Shown piece after piece: positions 13,109 through 24,852 of a stretch of 64,000 nucleotides of DNA (position 1 is its first letter; every line of letters starts with the position of its first letter). Both the position numbers and the translations under genes were made by a program. A model generated the notes under the pieces. That model did no database searches. It saw nothing but the letters and a program-made list of their open reading frames with translations, and was not told the origin of the DNA. Source of the DNA: Pestalotiopsis fici W106-1 (lineage: Eukaryota > Ascomycota > Sordariomycetes > Amphisphaeriales > Sporocadaceae); assembly GCF_000516985.1 (NCBI RefSeq), contig NW_006917091.1, positions 3,803,022-3,867,021 on the forward strand, given 5' to 3'.

Positions 13109-14171
13109 TGTATCCAACCGCAGTGCTATCTCGTCATGGTTTGTCAGCTAAACTCCGATAGAAGGTGACATGTGACAATGATAGAAATATGGGTAGCAAG
13201 GACGAGCATGCCAAATCGACGTACAGGTGACTCCCCCAACGACCGTGTTGGAGATTTTGTGCGTCAGTGATGAGTTGGGTGTTGAAGCTTGTTGCGCCAA
13301 GCTCTGATGTTCGGAATCTTGATGTGTTGGGCAACGTGACAGTCGCCTTGCTACCAGGAATTATCACCACGCTCCTCAGACAGTGGCGGTGCTTATGACT
13401 GCGCAAAAAATTCAATCAGCATCGACATGAAAAATAAACAATATAAATGTCGGCTAGCCAATGCCAGCTTCTGGGAATCAAAATTGATATAGGTACCAAG
13501 ACAAGATCAACAGTCGCCGACTTACCTACGGTGGTTTGATATGCATCAGTCCCAGCGCCTTGTTCTACTTCAGCGGAACGTAATTGTGCACGGTTAATGT
13601 ATCCAGTAGGAGCGACGTCGGCTGGGGACTGTCTGGCGGGCCAGGTCCTGACCAATCGAAAATTGTATATTGCAAGCACTAGGCCGTGTCTAGTAAGAGG
13701 GGTCAAGGAATTTTTCTGGAGACTTTGGCGCGACTAATGTACTTTTTTTTTTCTGTGTCTATTTTTCATTCCGCCCTGCTGTGTCCAATGGTAGTCAGCA
13801 TGAGGGTCGGTCGTTTTGTCACTCCTTCACATCTCTCTTCTTTTAGTTCTTTTTCCAAATCTTCTCCTTATCTGCTCACTCGCCTCTATAGGACATCCTC
13901 TGTGGATGTGAGCTGTAGGCACCGGAGTTTGGGTCAAACCTCTTTACCTTTTATCTTTTGGACTGGGAATACTTCCCATCGCGGGGTAGTGGGGCAGGTA
14001 TGTGACGATTCCCAGCACCGACTTACACATCTTTTTTACCCTTGTATCCGCCATGAATTGTGCTTGTTGAAATACTGCTCTCCCTGTTTTCTCTTTCCAC
14101 ACATGACACGGTGGGAATTTATTACATAGGTAGACTGACTGGCGCCACTACAGTCTTTTTCCTTTGCTACT
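13109..14171. promoter_or_regulatory. Divergent promoter region between MMS19 and MTD1
   Basis: About 1.06 kb between two start codons pointing away from each other. Contains a 10-base T run around 13743-13752 and a pyrimidine-rich stretch 13750-13880 on the MTD1 side, of the kind that excludes nucleosomes and occurs ahead of fungal transcription starts. No specific operator recognised. Confidence 0.5.
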
Positions 14172-15355
14172 ATGGCTTCCCACGATATGCCAAAGACCTG
14201 CAAGGTCATCTTGGCAGAAACCATTGCCAAAAAGTTCCTGCAGGAGGTTCAAGACACCCTGAAGACGGTCCAGCCTGGTGCTGCCTCGCAGCCAACTCTG
14301 GTTGCTTTCCTGGCCAACGATGACCCTGCTGCTATCAAGTACGCTGAATGGTCAAAGAAGACTTGTGAGGAAAAGTAAGATAACCCCTCAAGCCAATTGA
14401 AGTTATTGCATTGTAGTCTCCAATCACACCATTGCCATGGCTTTGGAAACTCACATGAATAAATTAGTGGTTTCAACTTTGAGCTCCGCCAGGTCGACAA
14501 GGACAAGCTCGAGGAGGAGATCATGACTGCCAACGAGGATGACAAGGTTGACGGTATTCTTGTCTACTATCCCATCTTTCCTGGCAACCCGGCGCACGAC
14601 AGGTACATTCAGGAGACTGTGTCCCTGGCCAAGGACGTTGAGGGTCTTTGCCACAAGCACATTTACAACATGTATCACAACATCCGCTTCCTGGATCCTC
14701 CTCAGAACATGAAGAAGTCCATCCTGCCGTGCACTCCATTGGCTGTCGTCAAGATCCTGGAGCATCTCCAAATCTACAACCCCATCCTGGCATATGGCAA
14801 CCGACTTTTCGGCAAGACCATTACCGTGATCAACCGATCAGAGGTCAACGGCCGTCCTCTTGCCGCTCTCCTTGCCAACGACGGAGCTACAGTCTACTCT
14901 GTCGACTTGACTGGCGTCCAAGTTTTTACTCGCGGCCAGGGCATCAAGGCCCCGAGGCACCAGGTCCAGGACAAGGAGGGCTGGGGTCTGGAGCAGTGTA
15001 TCCCCATCAGCGATGTCATCATTGGAGGTGTTCCTACCGAGAAGTACAAGGTCCCAACGGAGCTCATTCGGGACGGAGCCGTCTGCATCAACTTCTCGTC
15101 CTTCAAGAACTTTGACGGTCCGGCAATCAAGGAGAAGGCATCGATCTATGTGCCGTCCGTGGGCAAGGTCACTATCGCAGTGCTGCTTAGAAACCTAGTT
15201 GTATGTCTACTGGTTTTCATCCCCAATTTCATAGCTCGTGTATATGCTAATCACCCAAGCAGAGACTCATCGCCAACCGTCCCTCAACAAAACCCGACGG
15301 TTCTGCCGACGAATCTTTGGCAAAAGCCAAGAGCGAGGCTTTTGTTGACGGCTAA
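14172..15355 (+). CDS. MTD1: NAD-dependent 5,10-methylenetetrahydrofolate dehydrogenase (monofunctional)
   Basis: Oxidises 5,10-methylene-THF to 5,10-methenyl-THF with NAD in the cytosol, feeding formyl-THF for purine synthesis. Exons 14172..14374, 14468..15200 and 15263..15355 with consistent phases give 342 residues (yeast Mtd1 is about 320). Recognisable blocks are the N-terminal KVILAETIAKKF, the substrate-binding VDGILVYYPIFPG, the Rossmann-side CTPLAVVKILEHL and GKTITVINRSEVNGRPLAALL, and the VGKVTIAVLLRNLV near the end of exon 2. The substitution of the usual QLPLP motif by a YYPIF type and the monofunctional length match the fungal Mtd1 branch and not bifunctional FolD. It is head-to-head with MMS19 and tail-to-tail with SPC2. 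Confidence 0.93.
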
Positions 15356-15770
15356 GCTGAGATTGTAATGTGGGTCATATGGTATAAAATAGAACCAAAG
15401 AAGAAAAGTTTTGATATGTTTGTAATTTGATACCCAGGACCAGGCAAGGTCTTACTCGACATAGCTCCCGACTATACATGTCGTTCCCGGAACTGGCTGC
15501 CCGACGGGATCACAAATTTGGGTCATTTCATGGTTACTGGCCCAATCAATGTCGAATACGAGCTATCATTAGCAGCAGTCTTTTGATGCACTGTTTATAA
15601 AGATGCTTGCGGTAGGTAAGGTCGAAACTCAGCACTATAGTGACCTATGGGTATATTGCTTGTAATGCATATTATAGACAAACTCTTGTCCTCTACATAT
15701 ATATGGCCCCATGTCGTGATCATCTGGTACAATACCGCGATACTTCAGTATCAATACGGTGCACCAGTAA
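15356..15770. other. Convergent 3' intergenic region of MTD1 and SPC2
   Basis: 415 bp between two stop codons, AT-rich toward the middle. Nothing beyond 3' UTR and terminator sequence is expected or seen. Confidence 0.5.
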
Positions 15771-16570
15771 TTACGCCTTTCTTCTCTTCGACTTTTTGCC
15801 CGAGGCTTCGGGCTCAGCTCCTGTTGAGCCGGCAGCCAAGGCGTCCAACAGCTCTGGGTCCATATCTGTAAAGTTCGATTGCGAGGGCTGAGCAGGCTTG
15901 GCAGCTTCGATTCTCTTCGGATCAGCCTTTGCGATCAGGGGAACCGAGGTCGCGAATAGGGTCTGGAAAGGAGGTGCGATGAAGTGGCCAGCCGAGTCGA
16001 ACCATTCGGTGAACGAGCGCTTGATTTCGATTGTTTCCGTCTTGCCATTCTTGGAAGTTATTGAGATATTGACATTGTACTCGGGCACGTTCTTCTTGGT
16101 AGAGGTGGATATCGAAATCTAGAGGCGGACTAGTCAGTCTCTTTGGACGAACGTGAATGCTCTACAAGCCAGACGCACCTTTTCTCCACTGGGCGAAACT
16201 CCTTGGTACACGACACCTTTCTCAACGTAGGCAATCCAGTATGTGAGAACAGCGTTCAATAGAGCGTAGATTGCTACGGCGGCAGCGGTGTAATATTTGG
16301 TGCTCTCGAAGCCGAACTTGTAATCCCAAGCAAAGCAGGCGCCGGCGATGGCAAAGGCACTGTATCCTAGCGCGAGGCGTGTATCGGTGAGAGTGTGGAT
16401 CTGCTTGAACTTCAACGAGTTCAGGTAGTTGGGAATAGCATCATCGGACGTGTTCTTTAGATCTACATTGTGTAAGCAACCTGCAGCCACAGGAAAGTAG
16501 CTTGCGACAGGACGTAATCCCATTGCTTACCTGCCAAATTGTGGACAGTGATTTTCTCTTGCGAGGCCAT
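15771..16570 (-). CDS. SPC2: Signal peptidase complex subunit 2 (SPC25 family)
   Basis: Accessory subunit of the ER signal peptidase, which cleaves signal peptides during translocation; Spc2 links the peptidase to the Sec61 translocon. Exons complement(15771..16118, 16179..16462, 16531..16570) give 223 residues. Two closely spaced hydrophobic helices are seen: LALGYSAFAIAGACFAW and AAAVAIYALLNAVLTYWIAY. They form the hairpin typical of the family, preceded by DLKNTSDDAIPNYL and the LKF..IHTLTDTRLALGY block. The C-terminal cytosolic domain contains NVNISITSKNGKTETIEIKRSFTEWFD and ends in a lysine-rich KKSKRRKA tail. The first exon is only 40 nt. It shares a 378-bp divergent promoter with EMC3, another ER protein-biogenesis gene. 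Confidence 0.92.
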
Positions 16571-16948
16571 GATAGTTGCCTTGCTCGGTTCCTGGTCTTG
16601 ACTTTGAAAAAATCGGAAGAATTGGCTTAGTTGCGAGACAGATTGAGGAGGGTAGGCGCTGGAACAATGTATATGGCTGAAAGACGTGTGTAAGTCGGGA
16701 TGAGCTGCTTCAAGGGTCCCGCTAATAATAAATGGCACTGAAAGCTACCTACAAGGACTCACGGCGAAAGGTGTCCTGACGGGTGGCCGATGGCCCGAGC
16801 TCCCGACCTGAGCCAACGCCAACCGCTAGAGCTCCGAGCCTCAGCTCCAACATCCTGCTACCTGCACGTCAAGTTGTAACAACAACTGCTGTGCCATTTG
16901 CATCATCATACACCTACCAATCGCTGCAGGTCTGGCATACGAGTCAAC
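16571..16948. promoter_or_regulatory. Compact bidirectional promoter SPC2 / EMC3
   Basis: 378 bp separate the two start codons. Such a short divergent spacer makes shared regulation likely (inference). No unfolded-protein-response element of the CAGCGTG type was found by eye. Confidence 0.55.
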
Positions 16949-17835
16949 ATGGCGCAATTAGCACCGCAGACGATCCAGAGGGATCCTCAATTATTGTATG
17001 TCTCGGTCGAGCCCCATGCCTCGCTTCATCGCTAACCTCGTCCAGCTACTGGATCCTGTTTCCCATCACGGTGGTGATGATTTTGACCGGCGTCTTGCGA
17101 CACTATGCGACAGTATTGATGGCCTCTGCCCCCAAGAAACTGGAACAACCAGCACTCAAAGAGCAGCGCTCCCTCGTCCACGGCATCGCGGTCCGGTCCA
17201 ACTTCCATGCTCTGACTGGGCCTTCTTTCAAGGCTCGCCGCGAGGCCCTCACCACCGCATACGAGTCTGGTGCCTACCTCAAGGATCCCGAGCGTCGGGG
17301 ACAGCCCCCTGCCAACCCGATGACGGACCCTGGTGCCATGGACGGCATGATGGGCATGATGAAGAACAACATGGCCATGATCATCCCCAATACTCTCATC
17401 ATGAGCTGGATCAACGCGTTCTTTTCCGGATTTGTGATTCTCAAGTTGCCGTTCCCCATTACCATCAAGTTCAAGAGCATGCTGCAAGCAGGAGTCGCCA
17501 CCAAGGAGATGGATCCTCGATGGATGTCTAGTATCAGTTGGTACTTCCTGTGTTACTTTGGCCTTCAGTTTGTTTTCAACCTGCTCTTGGGCAACGAAGC
17601 AGGTGAGTTGTGAATGAGATATCCCCAACATGAATACTGCTAACTCCTGATAGCTGCCAGTCAGATGGCTCAGCAGATGCAGGGTATGGGACCTCAGGCT
17701 CCCAACATGTTTGGTCCGGGTACCGACCCCGACAAGCAGTTTCAGACGGAGGCAGAAAACTTGGCGGTCATTGACCACTACTCGGTGCTGGACGGTGTTG
17801 AAGACAGATTGCTTCAGGGTATCAAGTCTAAATAA
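16949..17835 (+). CDS. EMC3: ER membrane protein complex subunit 3 (EMC3, YidC/Oxa1 superfamily)
   Basis: Core insertase subunit of the EMC, which inserts tail-anchored and multi-pass proteins into the ER membrane. Exons 16949..16995, 17046..17602 and 17654..17835 give 261 residues, the usual EMC3 length. The start MAQLAPQTIQRDP followed across intron 1 by YWILFPITVVMILTGVLRHY is the conserved first transmembrane segment. Residues typical of the family follow: the LMASAPKK linker, MMGMMKNNMAMIIPNTLIMSWINAFFSGFVILKLPFPIT (methionine-rich loop and second membrane segment), and SSISWYFLCYFGLQFVFNLLL as the third. The soluble tail has QMAQQMQGMG. The stop codon lies only 91 bp from the stop of the convergent RPC25 gene. 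Confidence 0.95.
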
Positions 17836-17926
17836 ATTGTAGCAGCCGTAGCAACACCATGTGTGCCCATACCAATGCAAACACCAAAAACGCCATCCAA
17901 TGCATCATTCTTAAGCAGAAGTTGTT

Positions 17927-18678
17927 TCATTCCCACCACAGACAACAGCCGAGGCCCTCCTTCATCATGGTTCCGCGAACACTATATGGGGAGATCTTCT
18001 TGGCCTTTTCGACTGCCTCCTCAGAGGTGCTGTCTGGGACCTGATCATGCCACTCCTCATCGACGACTTGAAGTCGGACCATTTCGTTCTTATCGTAGTA
18101 CATGCGCTGGTCATCTACTACCCAGACCCATGATTGTTCATTGTGGTCACTGGAAAGATTCAGTGACTCATTCTCGTTGAGAGTTTGTGATGCCAAAACT
18201 TACAATTCGCAGCCTTCGGGCAACTCTTTGTAAGAGACGAAAATCTCTTCAAAGAAATCGGTGCGGACTGTTTTCAATCAGTCAGTTACCTGCCCACACT
18301 CATGCCTGACTTGTTTGATGAACTCACTGTTCAAGCCATCGGGCGTGGCACTGCTAATCTTTCCAAGCAGGGTCTCGCCCTTGAATGGGCGAAAGACAAT
18401 GAGGCGGAACTCGACATTGACATTGACTAGTCCCGTACCGTGTCCGATGAGACCCTCGGAAGCCCAGAGAAGGTCATACATGCAGATACAGAGACCAATC
18501 TTTTGGATTACGCGGTTCGCATACTTTGCATTGATGTTGTTCTCAATAGCGACCCTGCTGTGTTTCTCGAATTGCGCAGGGGCAATCTGCACCAGGTCGG
18601 CGATTTTTGTCTGCAAAAGACTGTCAATCTCTTTGCCATTTTCACTTGATTTTCCATGATACTTACCAAAATGAACAT
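17927..18678 (-). CDS. RPC25: RNA polymerase III subunit RPC25 (Rpb7-like stalk subunit)
   Basis: Stalk subunit of Pol III, needed for initiation on tRNA and 5S genes. Exons complement(17927..18149, 18204..18267, 18328..18610, 18667..18678) give 193 residues. The first exon is only 12 nt and encodes MFIL. Exon 2 supplies TKIADLVQIAPAQF and ANRVIQKIGLCICMYDLL (SHS2/Rpb7 N-terminal domain) and VNVEFRLIVFRPFKGETLLGKI. The later exons supply the OB-type domain with SWVWVVDD, MYYDKNEMVRLQV and the conserved ending SPYSVRGTMMKEGLGCCLWW. Slightly shorter than the yeast protein (212). The four-exon model is phase-consistent throughout. Confidence 0.93.
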
Positions 18679-20050
18679 GGTGTCTTGTGTGGGTGTTTTA
18701 TGTTTTTTGAATCATGTCCTTCAGTGTCTTTGTCCACCGTTCGATTGTCTAGTACTTTTTTCCGGAGCTCTCGCTTTCAATGTGGGGCACAAGCTGCCGA
18801 TGCTTGTTTTCTGCCGCCTGGTCACTGTCACCGCCCAGTGGCTGCGATTTATATGCTTTACAGAACAGGTAGGTAAGGTACAATAAGCATTTTGCTATGT
18901 TAATGCAGTGTGAATAAATATTTCGAATATGCATTTAATTAATGTATTGCCTAGAAAAGTGGGTGTAAAGCCATTGCTCTCACAATCCAAGGTTTAATCG
19001 AGCAGTGTGTGTGCATTGGTAAGTTTTGGAACTTTAACTCCTGCTGTTAAGCTGGTTGAATGAAGTGCACTAGAATTCGATTCATTGCTGTCATTCAATC
19101 ATAGCTTCTATTTACTTCCTTCCTCTAAATACTTATAGCAGCTTGTGGGTCATTGCCAAAGTAAGTAATAAAGAGGATCATATCGAATGCAATGGCCATG
19201 GATGTATCTACTCATTGTTTGACAATATGATTATACGTTTGTGTATGCTGTCTGGCTGTATGCGTCTATCCGTTCACAGTTTTAGAAATCCCAAATTTGT
19301 TATTTGCTTTAGAGAGACTCAAATAAGCCGAATAAAGATACCAAGATTTTACTTCTTGATCAGATAATCATTATAAATAATTAACAGAATATAGAATAAT
19401 TAAATACTCCTAAAAAGCCTGAGATATTTGTAACATCGCTTTGAACAATGCGCAAGTGATGATCCGCGGTTGTGTACCCACAGCCCAACGGCTGCGCCCG
19501 AGCGTTTCCACTACTATTCGCGTTTTTTAAGGTCTTGGGTCGGCAGTCGTGTCCGTCGTGGCGGTCCCTGCAGCTTTTAGCTTCAGTGCTCAACCCAACT
19601 TGGAAGTCAACCTTGGCGTGTCAACTTCGCCAGAGAACACCCATCCATTGCGAAAAGGACTTTTTCCTGCCCCCTCAACAAGTTGTGCATTCGTCCTCGG
19701 GTACACTTTGAGTTCTTCATTTCTACGATATCTCGCAGTTTTTCAAGAAGAACTGCTGGTATTCTTGGTCAATTTTTCTGGTGGCGCCTTTTCCCGCGTC
19801 GAGTCGAGCAGCAAGAACGGAGGGGTGGCTGACACTCAACTTTTCGCGACAACAACGCGTTTCTACTTCTTACCACCAGCCTCACTAAAGCAGCGACCTT
19901 TCCTTGCTATTCTCGTCACTTGAACGAAGTGCCCTAGAGACTTCGACATCGATTGCTGAGAGACCTTAAACCCTTGCTTCTCAAGGCGATCTCGAACAAG
20001 ACAGAACTGCTGTTTACCTCAAAGTTTTCCATCTGCGATTCCTACCGAGA
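18679..20050. promoter_or_regulatory. Divergent intergenic region RPC25 / NUFIP1-like gene
   Basis: 1.37 kb between opposing start codons. The block from about 18880 to 19410 is markedly AT-rich. The part from 19480 to 20050 is mixed and probably the 5' leader of the downstream gene, with several short upstream frames. No coding gene supported. Confidence 0.5.
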
Positions 20051-22045
20051 ATGTCTGGCCAGTATCCGTACGGCGCTCCTCCTCCGCCGCCCCCCTCGGC
20101 GGCACCAGCTAGTAGCTACCCTTACGGTCAACAATCATACTCGTCGGCTCCTCGCGGTGGCAGCGCCGGAGCAGGTACTGGTGGTAGGGGCCGCGGGTAC
20201 GCTCAGGGTCCCAGCCGGGTTGAGTATGGGTCTGTTTATGGCAGTTACCCCCAGCAAGATTATTCTTCGCACAATGCTGCCTCATATAGCCAGCAGCCCT
20301 CGAGTGGTTACTGGAGTGGAAGTCCTGCTGCGCACAGTAGCTCTCCTTTGCCTCAAAGCAACTATCACCCAAATTACGCTTCGCCCAGCAACTATCCGCC
20401 ACAGTCACCGGCTACTTACCCACCCGCGGCGTATCATGCTAGCAGTCAGCGTGCCACTTACACTCCAACGTATAATTCGCCCACACCGGAGTATCCTGCT
20501 CAGCAATGGGGCGATAGTAACTCCTACGGAAGCTACGCCAACAGAGGCGGCCGAGGCGGTTATCCCGGTGACCGAGGTGGTCACAGATCTGACTCTGCCC
20601 CGTCCGCGCTACGTGTAGGCTATGAACAGGGCGGCTCTCATGCCCCTCAAGCGAGCAATGGCTACAACCAACAGTATCCACCTTCTCACCATTCCGCAGC
20701 GGGATACGCGGCTCCTTATCCTAGCTACCCTCCTCCTGTCCCTGCTTACCCTGGCCCAGCACCCCCAGCATCCGGGTACTCGCACAATCCCAGTCATAGA
20801 GGTCGCGGACGCGATGGTTTTTCTGGACATAGGGGTCGAGGTGGCCATCACAACGATCGTAACGATAAGTTTCGTCACAAGGGGCCAAGACCTCAGCATC
20901 ACGAAAATCACAATGCTCAGAAGTCTGATGCAGCATCTGCAAAGAAGAAGAAGCGCAAGACCAACACTCTTGGCCTAACCCCAGGTGAAGCTGATGATTC
21001 CGATAAGGAGATCGACGAGGAGAAGCGCATAGTAGAGACCCTTGGTGACGATCTTCCCGAGTAAGTCCCTCCTTGTGTAACATCAACTCCATGAACACTA
21101 ACATGTATCCTTCACCTTAGTATCGGCGATCTGGCTGTCTGGCTATCTGAGCGCAGAGCTAGGTTCCCTACCAAGGCCCGTGTCAAGGCGAAGCAAGAAG
21201 CTGAAGCCGCCAAACGCGCCGAAGCCGGCAAGGCACAAAAGCCTGCTCCTAAGAATGAAGATGAGGAGCGGGCAGAACTTCTTAGGCGAGAGCTGGCTGA
21301 GGTTGAGCGCAAGCTAGAGAAGCGAAAGCGAGAAACGAATGATGAGGGTGACGAGATGCGTGCCCCTAAAGAGGAGTCCGAGAGCTCAGATGATGAACCC
21401 CCCGAGACGCAGACGACTAAGAAAACAGCATCGTATCTGCCTCCTCCCCCGATCACGCGTGCTGATCCTACAGCCCACTGCAAATACTACTCCACAGGAG
21501 GTATTTGTGGCAAGAAGGGCAAGTGCCGCTTTGTACATGACCCAGAGATGCGCGAGAGAGCATTACAAGAACAAGCCGCCAATGGCGGAAGGATCACGCT
21601 TAAGCAACGTCTCCTACGTAATGAGAAAGAGATTGAGGATCTGGCTATCATCCAGAGCATAGTCAGTCTTAGAGGCAATGGCAAGATGCCGCCGGCCTCG
21701 AAGCCGGCCGCAAAGGCTCCTGGAAGCTCATCGCGTATGACCCGTTCTACTTCCCCTGCAATCAAAGAGGCATGTCATACTGAGACAGAAAATAGTCCCG
21801 GCCAAACCATCCTTCCTCCCCCCGACTCCGACTCTGCCGCAGTAGAGGCCTTCGAACCAAAGGTAAAACTGTCCAAGCTACAGAATCTATACGCGTCTGC
21901 ATCTTTAGGTTATTCCGGCAATACCATTCAACAAAAGTTAGATCAACTAGCAGAACCCGCTACAAGCGTCGCAAACGCCTCCCTCAACGCTGACCTCCAC
22001 CTCCGCTATTACACATTAACAAGGCTCATCAACGCTCGCAAATAG
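20051..22045 (+). CDS. NUFIP1-domain protein with CCCH zinc finger and Tyr/Gly/Pro-rich N-terminus
   Basis: Two exons, 20051..21060 and 21121..22045, 644 residues. Residues 1-260 are low complexity, rich in Tyr, Gly, Ser, Pro and Gln (QYPYGAPPPPPP, SYPQQDYSSHN), followed by RG-rich segments (GGRGGYPGDRGG, HRGRGRDGFSGHRGRGGHHN). Straight after the splice junction comes DIGDLAVWLSERRARFPTKARV, the NUFIP1 conserved motif, leading into a coiled-coil-like KQEAEAAKRAEAG stretch. A CCCH finger follows from about residue 457: C-x8-C-x5-C-x3-H. Homologues (NUFIP1, yeast Rsa1) act in nucleolar box C/D snoRNP assembly. The prion-like plus RGG composition suggests RNA binding and condensate behaviour (inference). 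It lies divergently from RPC25. Confidence 0.85.
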
Positions 22046-23091
22046 CTACTTTCCGTTGGGCATTGTTCATTATTCAATGCAACTGGCGGAGTACCGTCTT
22101 GGCCATATCTGGATTCTTTGCGTCGTCCATCTATCTTGCTGCTTGCAGACTTGCTTTCAACCTCCTGTTCTCCTCCTAGTCAGACGAAACCAAGGCATTG
22201 ATGGCTCGGCCGTATACACAAGACGCCTTTATTTACTTCAGTACATAAGGTTCTAGGTGCCATGGCTGAGTTGTTCGCGCCGCTCGATGCACTTCTAAGA
22301 ATACCCTGCAAGGCAATGGGCAAGATCAATCATCAAGTCCAACCTTCGATTTTCCATTGGGTATTGAAGGCGCTGGAGGTCTTTTTCAGTCTTTCACTCG
22401 ATCAATTTTATTGCGAGCTTGTCATTCCCTGGGTCGGTCTCGTTTTGCAAGGCAAACAGGCAAGCGAACTGAGTGAGTTCGTTTCTACCTGATGAGACGA
22501 GCTACATCTAGAGCTGGCAGCCGGAAGTCCAGGAAGTTGATGTGTCACTCCGTATCCGAGTGAAATACTCAAGATGTGGTCAAGGCGCCTCAGCTTTTTG
22601 ACTGTTGACATCATCCGCATAATAAATTGATTTCTGGATTTGTGATGATTTTGGTACATGTTGTATTCCACGATAGGAAACTTTTTACTGTTGATGAACA
22701 AGTTTTGCATTTCATTCTCATTGTTCACCCTACAATTCAGCGAACACGTGGGGTTGATATACTGCTGGCCTAATGGAGCCGCACCATCTAATACGGGCAC
22801 AGCACAGTAAATGAATGACAAACATGTACAGTTGATCACGGTCCAATAGTGGCGAACAATTATTGCTGCAACAAATCGATTTCTCTTTTCTCTGTTGCCA
22901 CACCCAAGACTATCTAACTAATTTGAAGATTCCGAGGACTAGTCATACACATGACATTAACCTCTGTTATGCCCTTCTTTCGGGGCAAAGCTCCCATTAA
23001 AACGCCTAAACACCCTGCAATGCACAATTTTGCCGTTGTGAAATTTATCTTTTGGTATCTCCTCCATCCCTGAAGTGTCCTTCGCCACTTT
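22046..23091. other. Convergent intergenic region, NUFIP1-like / NSA2
   Basis: About 1 kb of AT-leaning sequence between two stop codons. A 76-codon frame at 22262-22492 has no recognisable features and is not called. Nothing else seen. Confidence 0.5.
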
Positions 23092-24182
23092 CTAAACCAG
23101 CAACACAGCGTTCAAGCAGCCATCCTGTTTGATATGTTAATTTACGTCTGATGTCTAAGACATGTGTTTATGGTATCATGAATTACTTACGTTTTCTGGG
23201 TTGTTTGTCACTTGGGCCTGGAATGGGTAGGTTAGCCAATTTGTGATAGATAAAGACAAGACGCTACGGCTGCCACAAAATCAAGCCAATGCAACTTGTG
23301 CAGAGAGGCCTTTTCAAATGCGGGAGCAGAAAAGGTCCAAGTACGAGAAATTGAGTATACTCACATAACGACCCCACGCAACTTTGCCGCTGGCAGTAAC
23401 CAAACCCAACTCTGACACGTTGACCTCGATCACGGTACCCTTGGTCAGCACACCCAGCTGAGTGTACAGAGGGTTTTGCGGGTTCTTCTTGACAGAGATG
23501 ATGGGAAGCTGGACCGTAACGCCGAGCTCGGGGTGGGTAACATTGGCCTTCTTGTAACGTAGACCCATGGGGCGGATGAAGCGCTCGTACTTGACGGGAC
23601 GACGAGTAAAGTCGGGTCCGACAAAGGTAGGCTTGGTAACCATGCGCTTCCATCCCTTCTTTGCCGTCTTCTTGCCCGTGTTGATGACCTTGAACATTTC
23701 CTCCTCGCTGATACCCTTGACCTTGGGCAGGGGGACGGCGAAGCGGGCGGCCTTGTCGTTGCGGCGGTTCTTGATGGCGCTCGAGAGGGCCTTGGCCGAG
23801 GTCGGGTTGCTGCGGTCGAGCAGGTACTGCGGCAGGGGCGTCGAGTGGTCCTGCTCGGCGGCCGACTTGACGTTGCGCTCCTCATGCGCCTTGATCTGCT
23901 TCTTCATCTGGATCTTCTCCTTGCGGCGCGCCTGCTGGTGCAGCTTGGCCCGCAGACCGCGGAGCTCCTGGGCGTCCTTGGAGGCCTGGTGGCCGGCACG
24001 AGCTTCCTTCTTGCGCGTGCGCTCTTCATGGTCACTGTTTTATCAAGAATTTCGGTTAGTTTTTCTGGTTCCTGGGGCACGATGCCGTAGCTATAGGCAA
24101 TTCATTTTTTTGGCTGCAGAGAAACGTACAGTCGTCGACCATGGAGCTTACGCCACCGTTCCATATACTCGTTCTGAGGCAT
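23092..24182 (-). CDS. NSA2: Ribosome biogenesis protein NSA2 (pre-60S factor)
   Basis: Nucleolar 60S pre-ribosome assembly factor needed for ITS2 processing. Exons complement(23092..23124, 23191..23217, 23365..24034, 24130..24182) give 260 residues, essentially identical to the family length (261 in yeast). The start [23 protein letters not shown] and the end [10 protein letters not shown] are diagnostic. In between are the basic helical region, [38 protein letters not shown] and the beta-barrel [21 protein letters not shown], which resembles ribosomal protein eS8. The last two coding exons are only 27 and 33 nt. The 670-bp divergent promoter is shared with the mitochondrial bL21m gene. Confidence 0.96.
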
Positions 24183-24852
24183 CTTGACTTTATCTGCGGC
24201 CCACGGGGGTCTCTTGTCGTGATTGCTGGGGGAGGAGTGTTGGGGGTGGGTGGTGGACAACAAGCCTGGCTCGAAATGAGACTTTCCTAGAGGTTTATCG
24301 CCGTCCCGCCACTTATCGACTCTCTGGGTGGGTTCGGATTTCTCAAAAAATTAATCGGTACCGGAACAACCAAGTGCCCCACCTCCAGTTTCCCGCTGGA
24401 CCTCGAATTCCAATGTTGCAGGCGTCCATATGCGCTAAGTAGCTGCATGTACCAGACTCATATTTATTTTTTAAACAAAAGGCGTGTGCAACCATTACAC
24501 TTTTCAAATAATGGCACTCTCCTGGAAATATGAAATAATTTACATACCATAATAAATCATCGTACATATTCAGGTCAAATCAGAGACTTGGCATTCATGT
24601 GCCCAGCATCGTTGACGACTACGTGCAAGTACATGCTCTTCTGGGTCTCCACTTGACCAGCATTCATCGTTTGATTGGCCAATACATTTGCAGGGTTGAT
24701 CGGCGGGAAGCTCTAAATTTCTGGAACCAGCAGCAACAGCATTTTGATATCCGGGGCCAGATCCAGAACGACGAGCGCCGCCAACACAAGAGCAGAGGGC
24801 AATTGGATCAGACTGCCAACCTGGGGGGACACAGACACAGAGTGAGAACAAA
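24183..24852. promoter_or_regulatory. Divergent promoter NSA2 / mitochondrial bL21m
   Basis: 670 bp between opposing start codons, joining a cytosolic ribosome assembly gene to a mitochondrial ribosomal protein gene. AT-rich in 24450-24570. No specific site assigned. Confidence 0.5.

Noticed and set aside
17032..17880. 282-codon minus-strand frame
   Set aside because: Antisense shadow of EMC3, rich in His and Gly with no domain.
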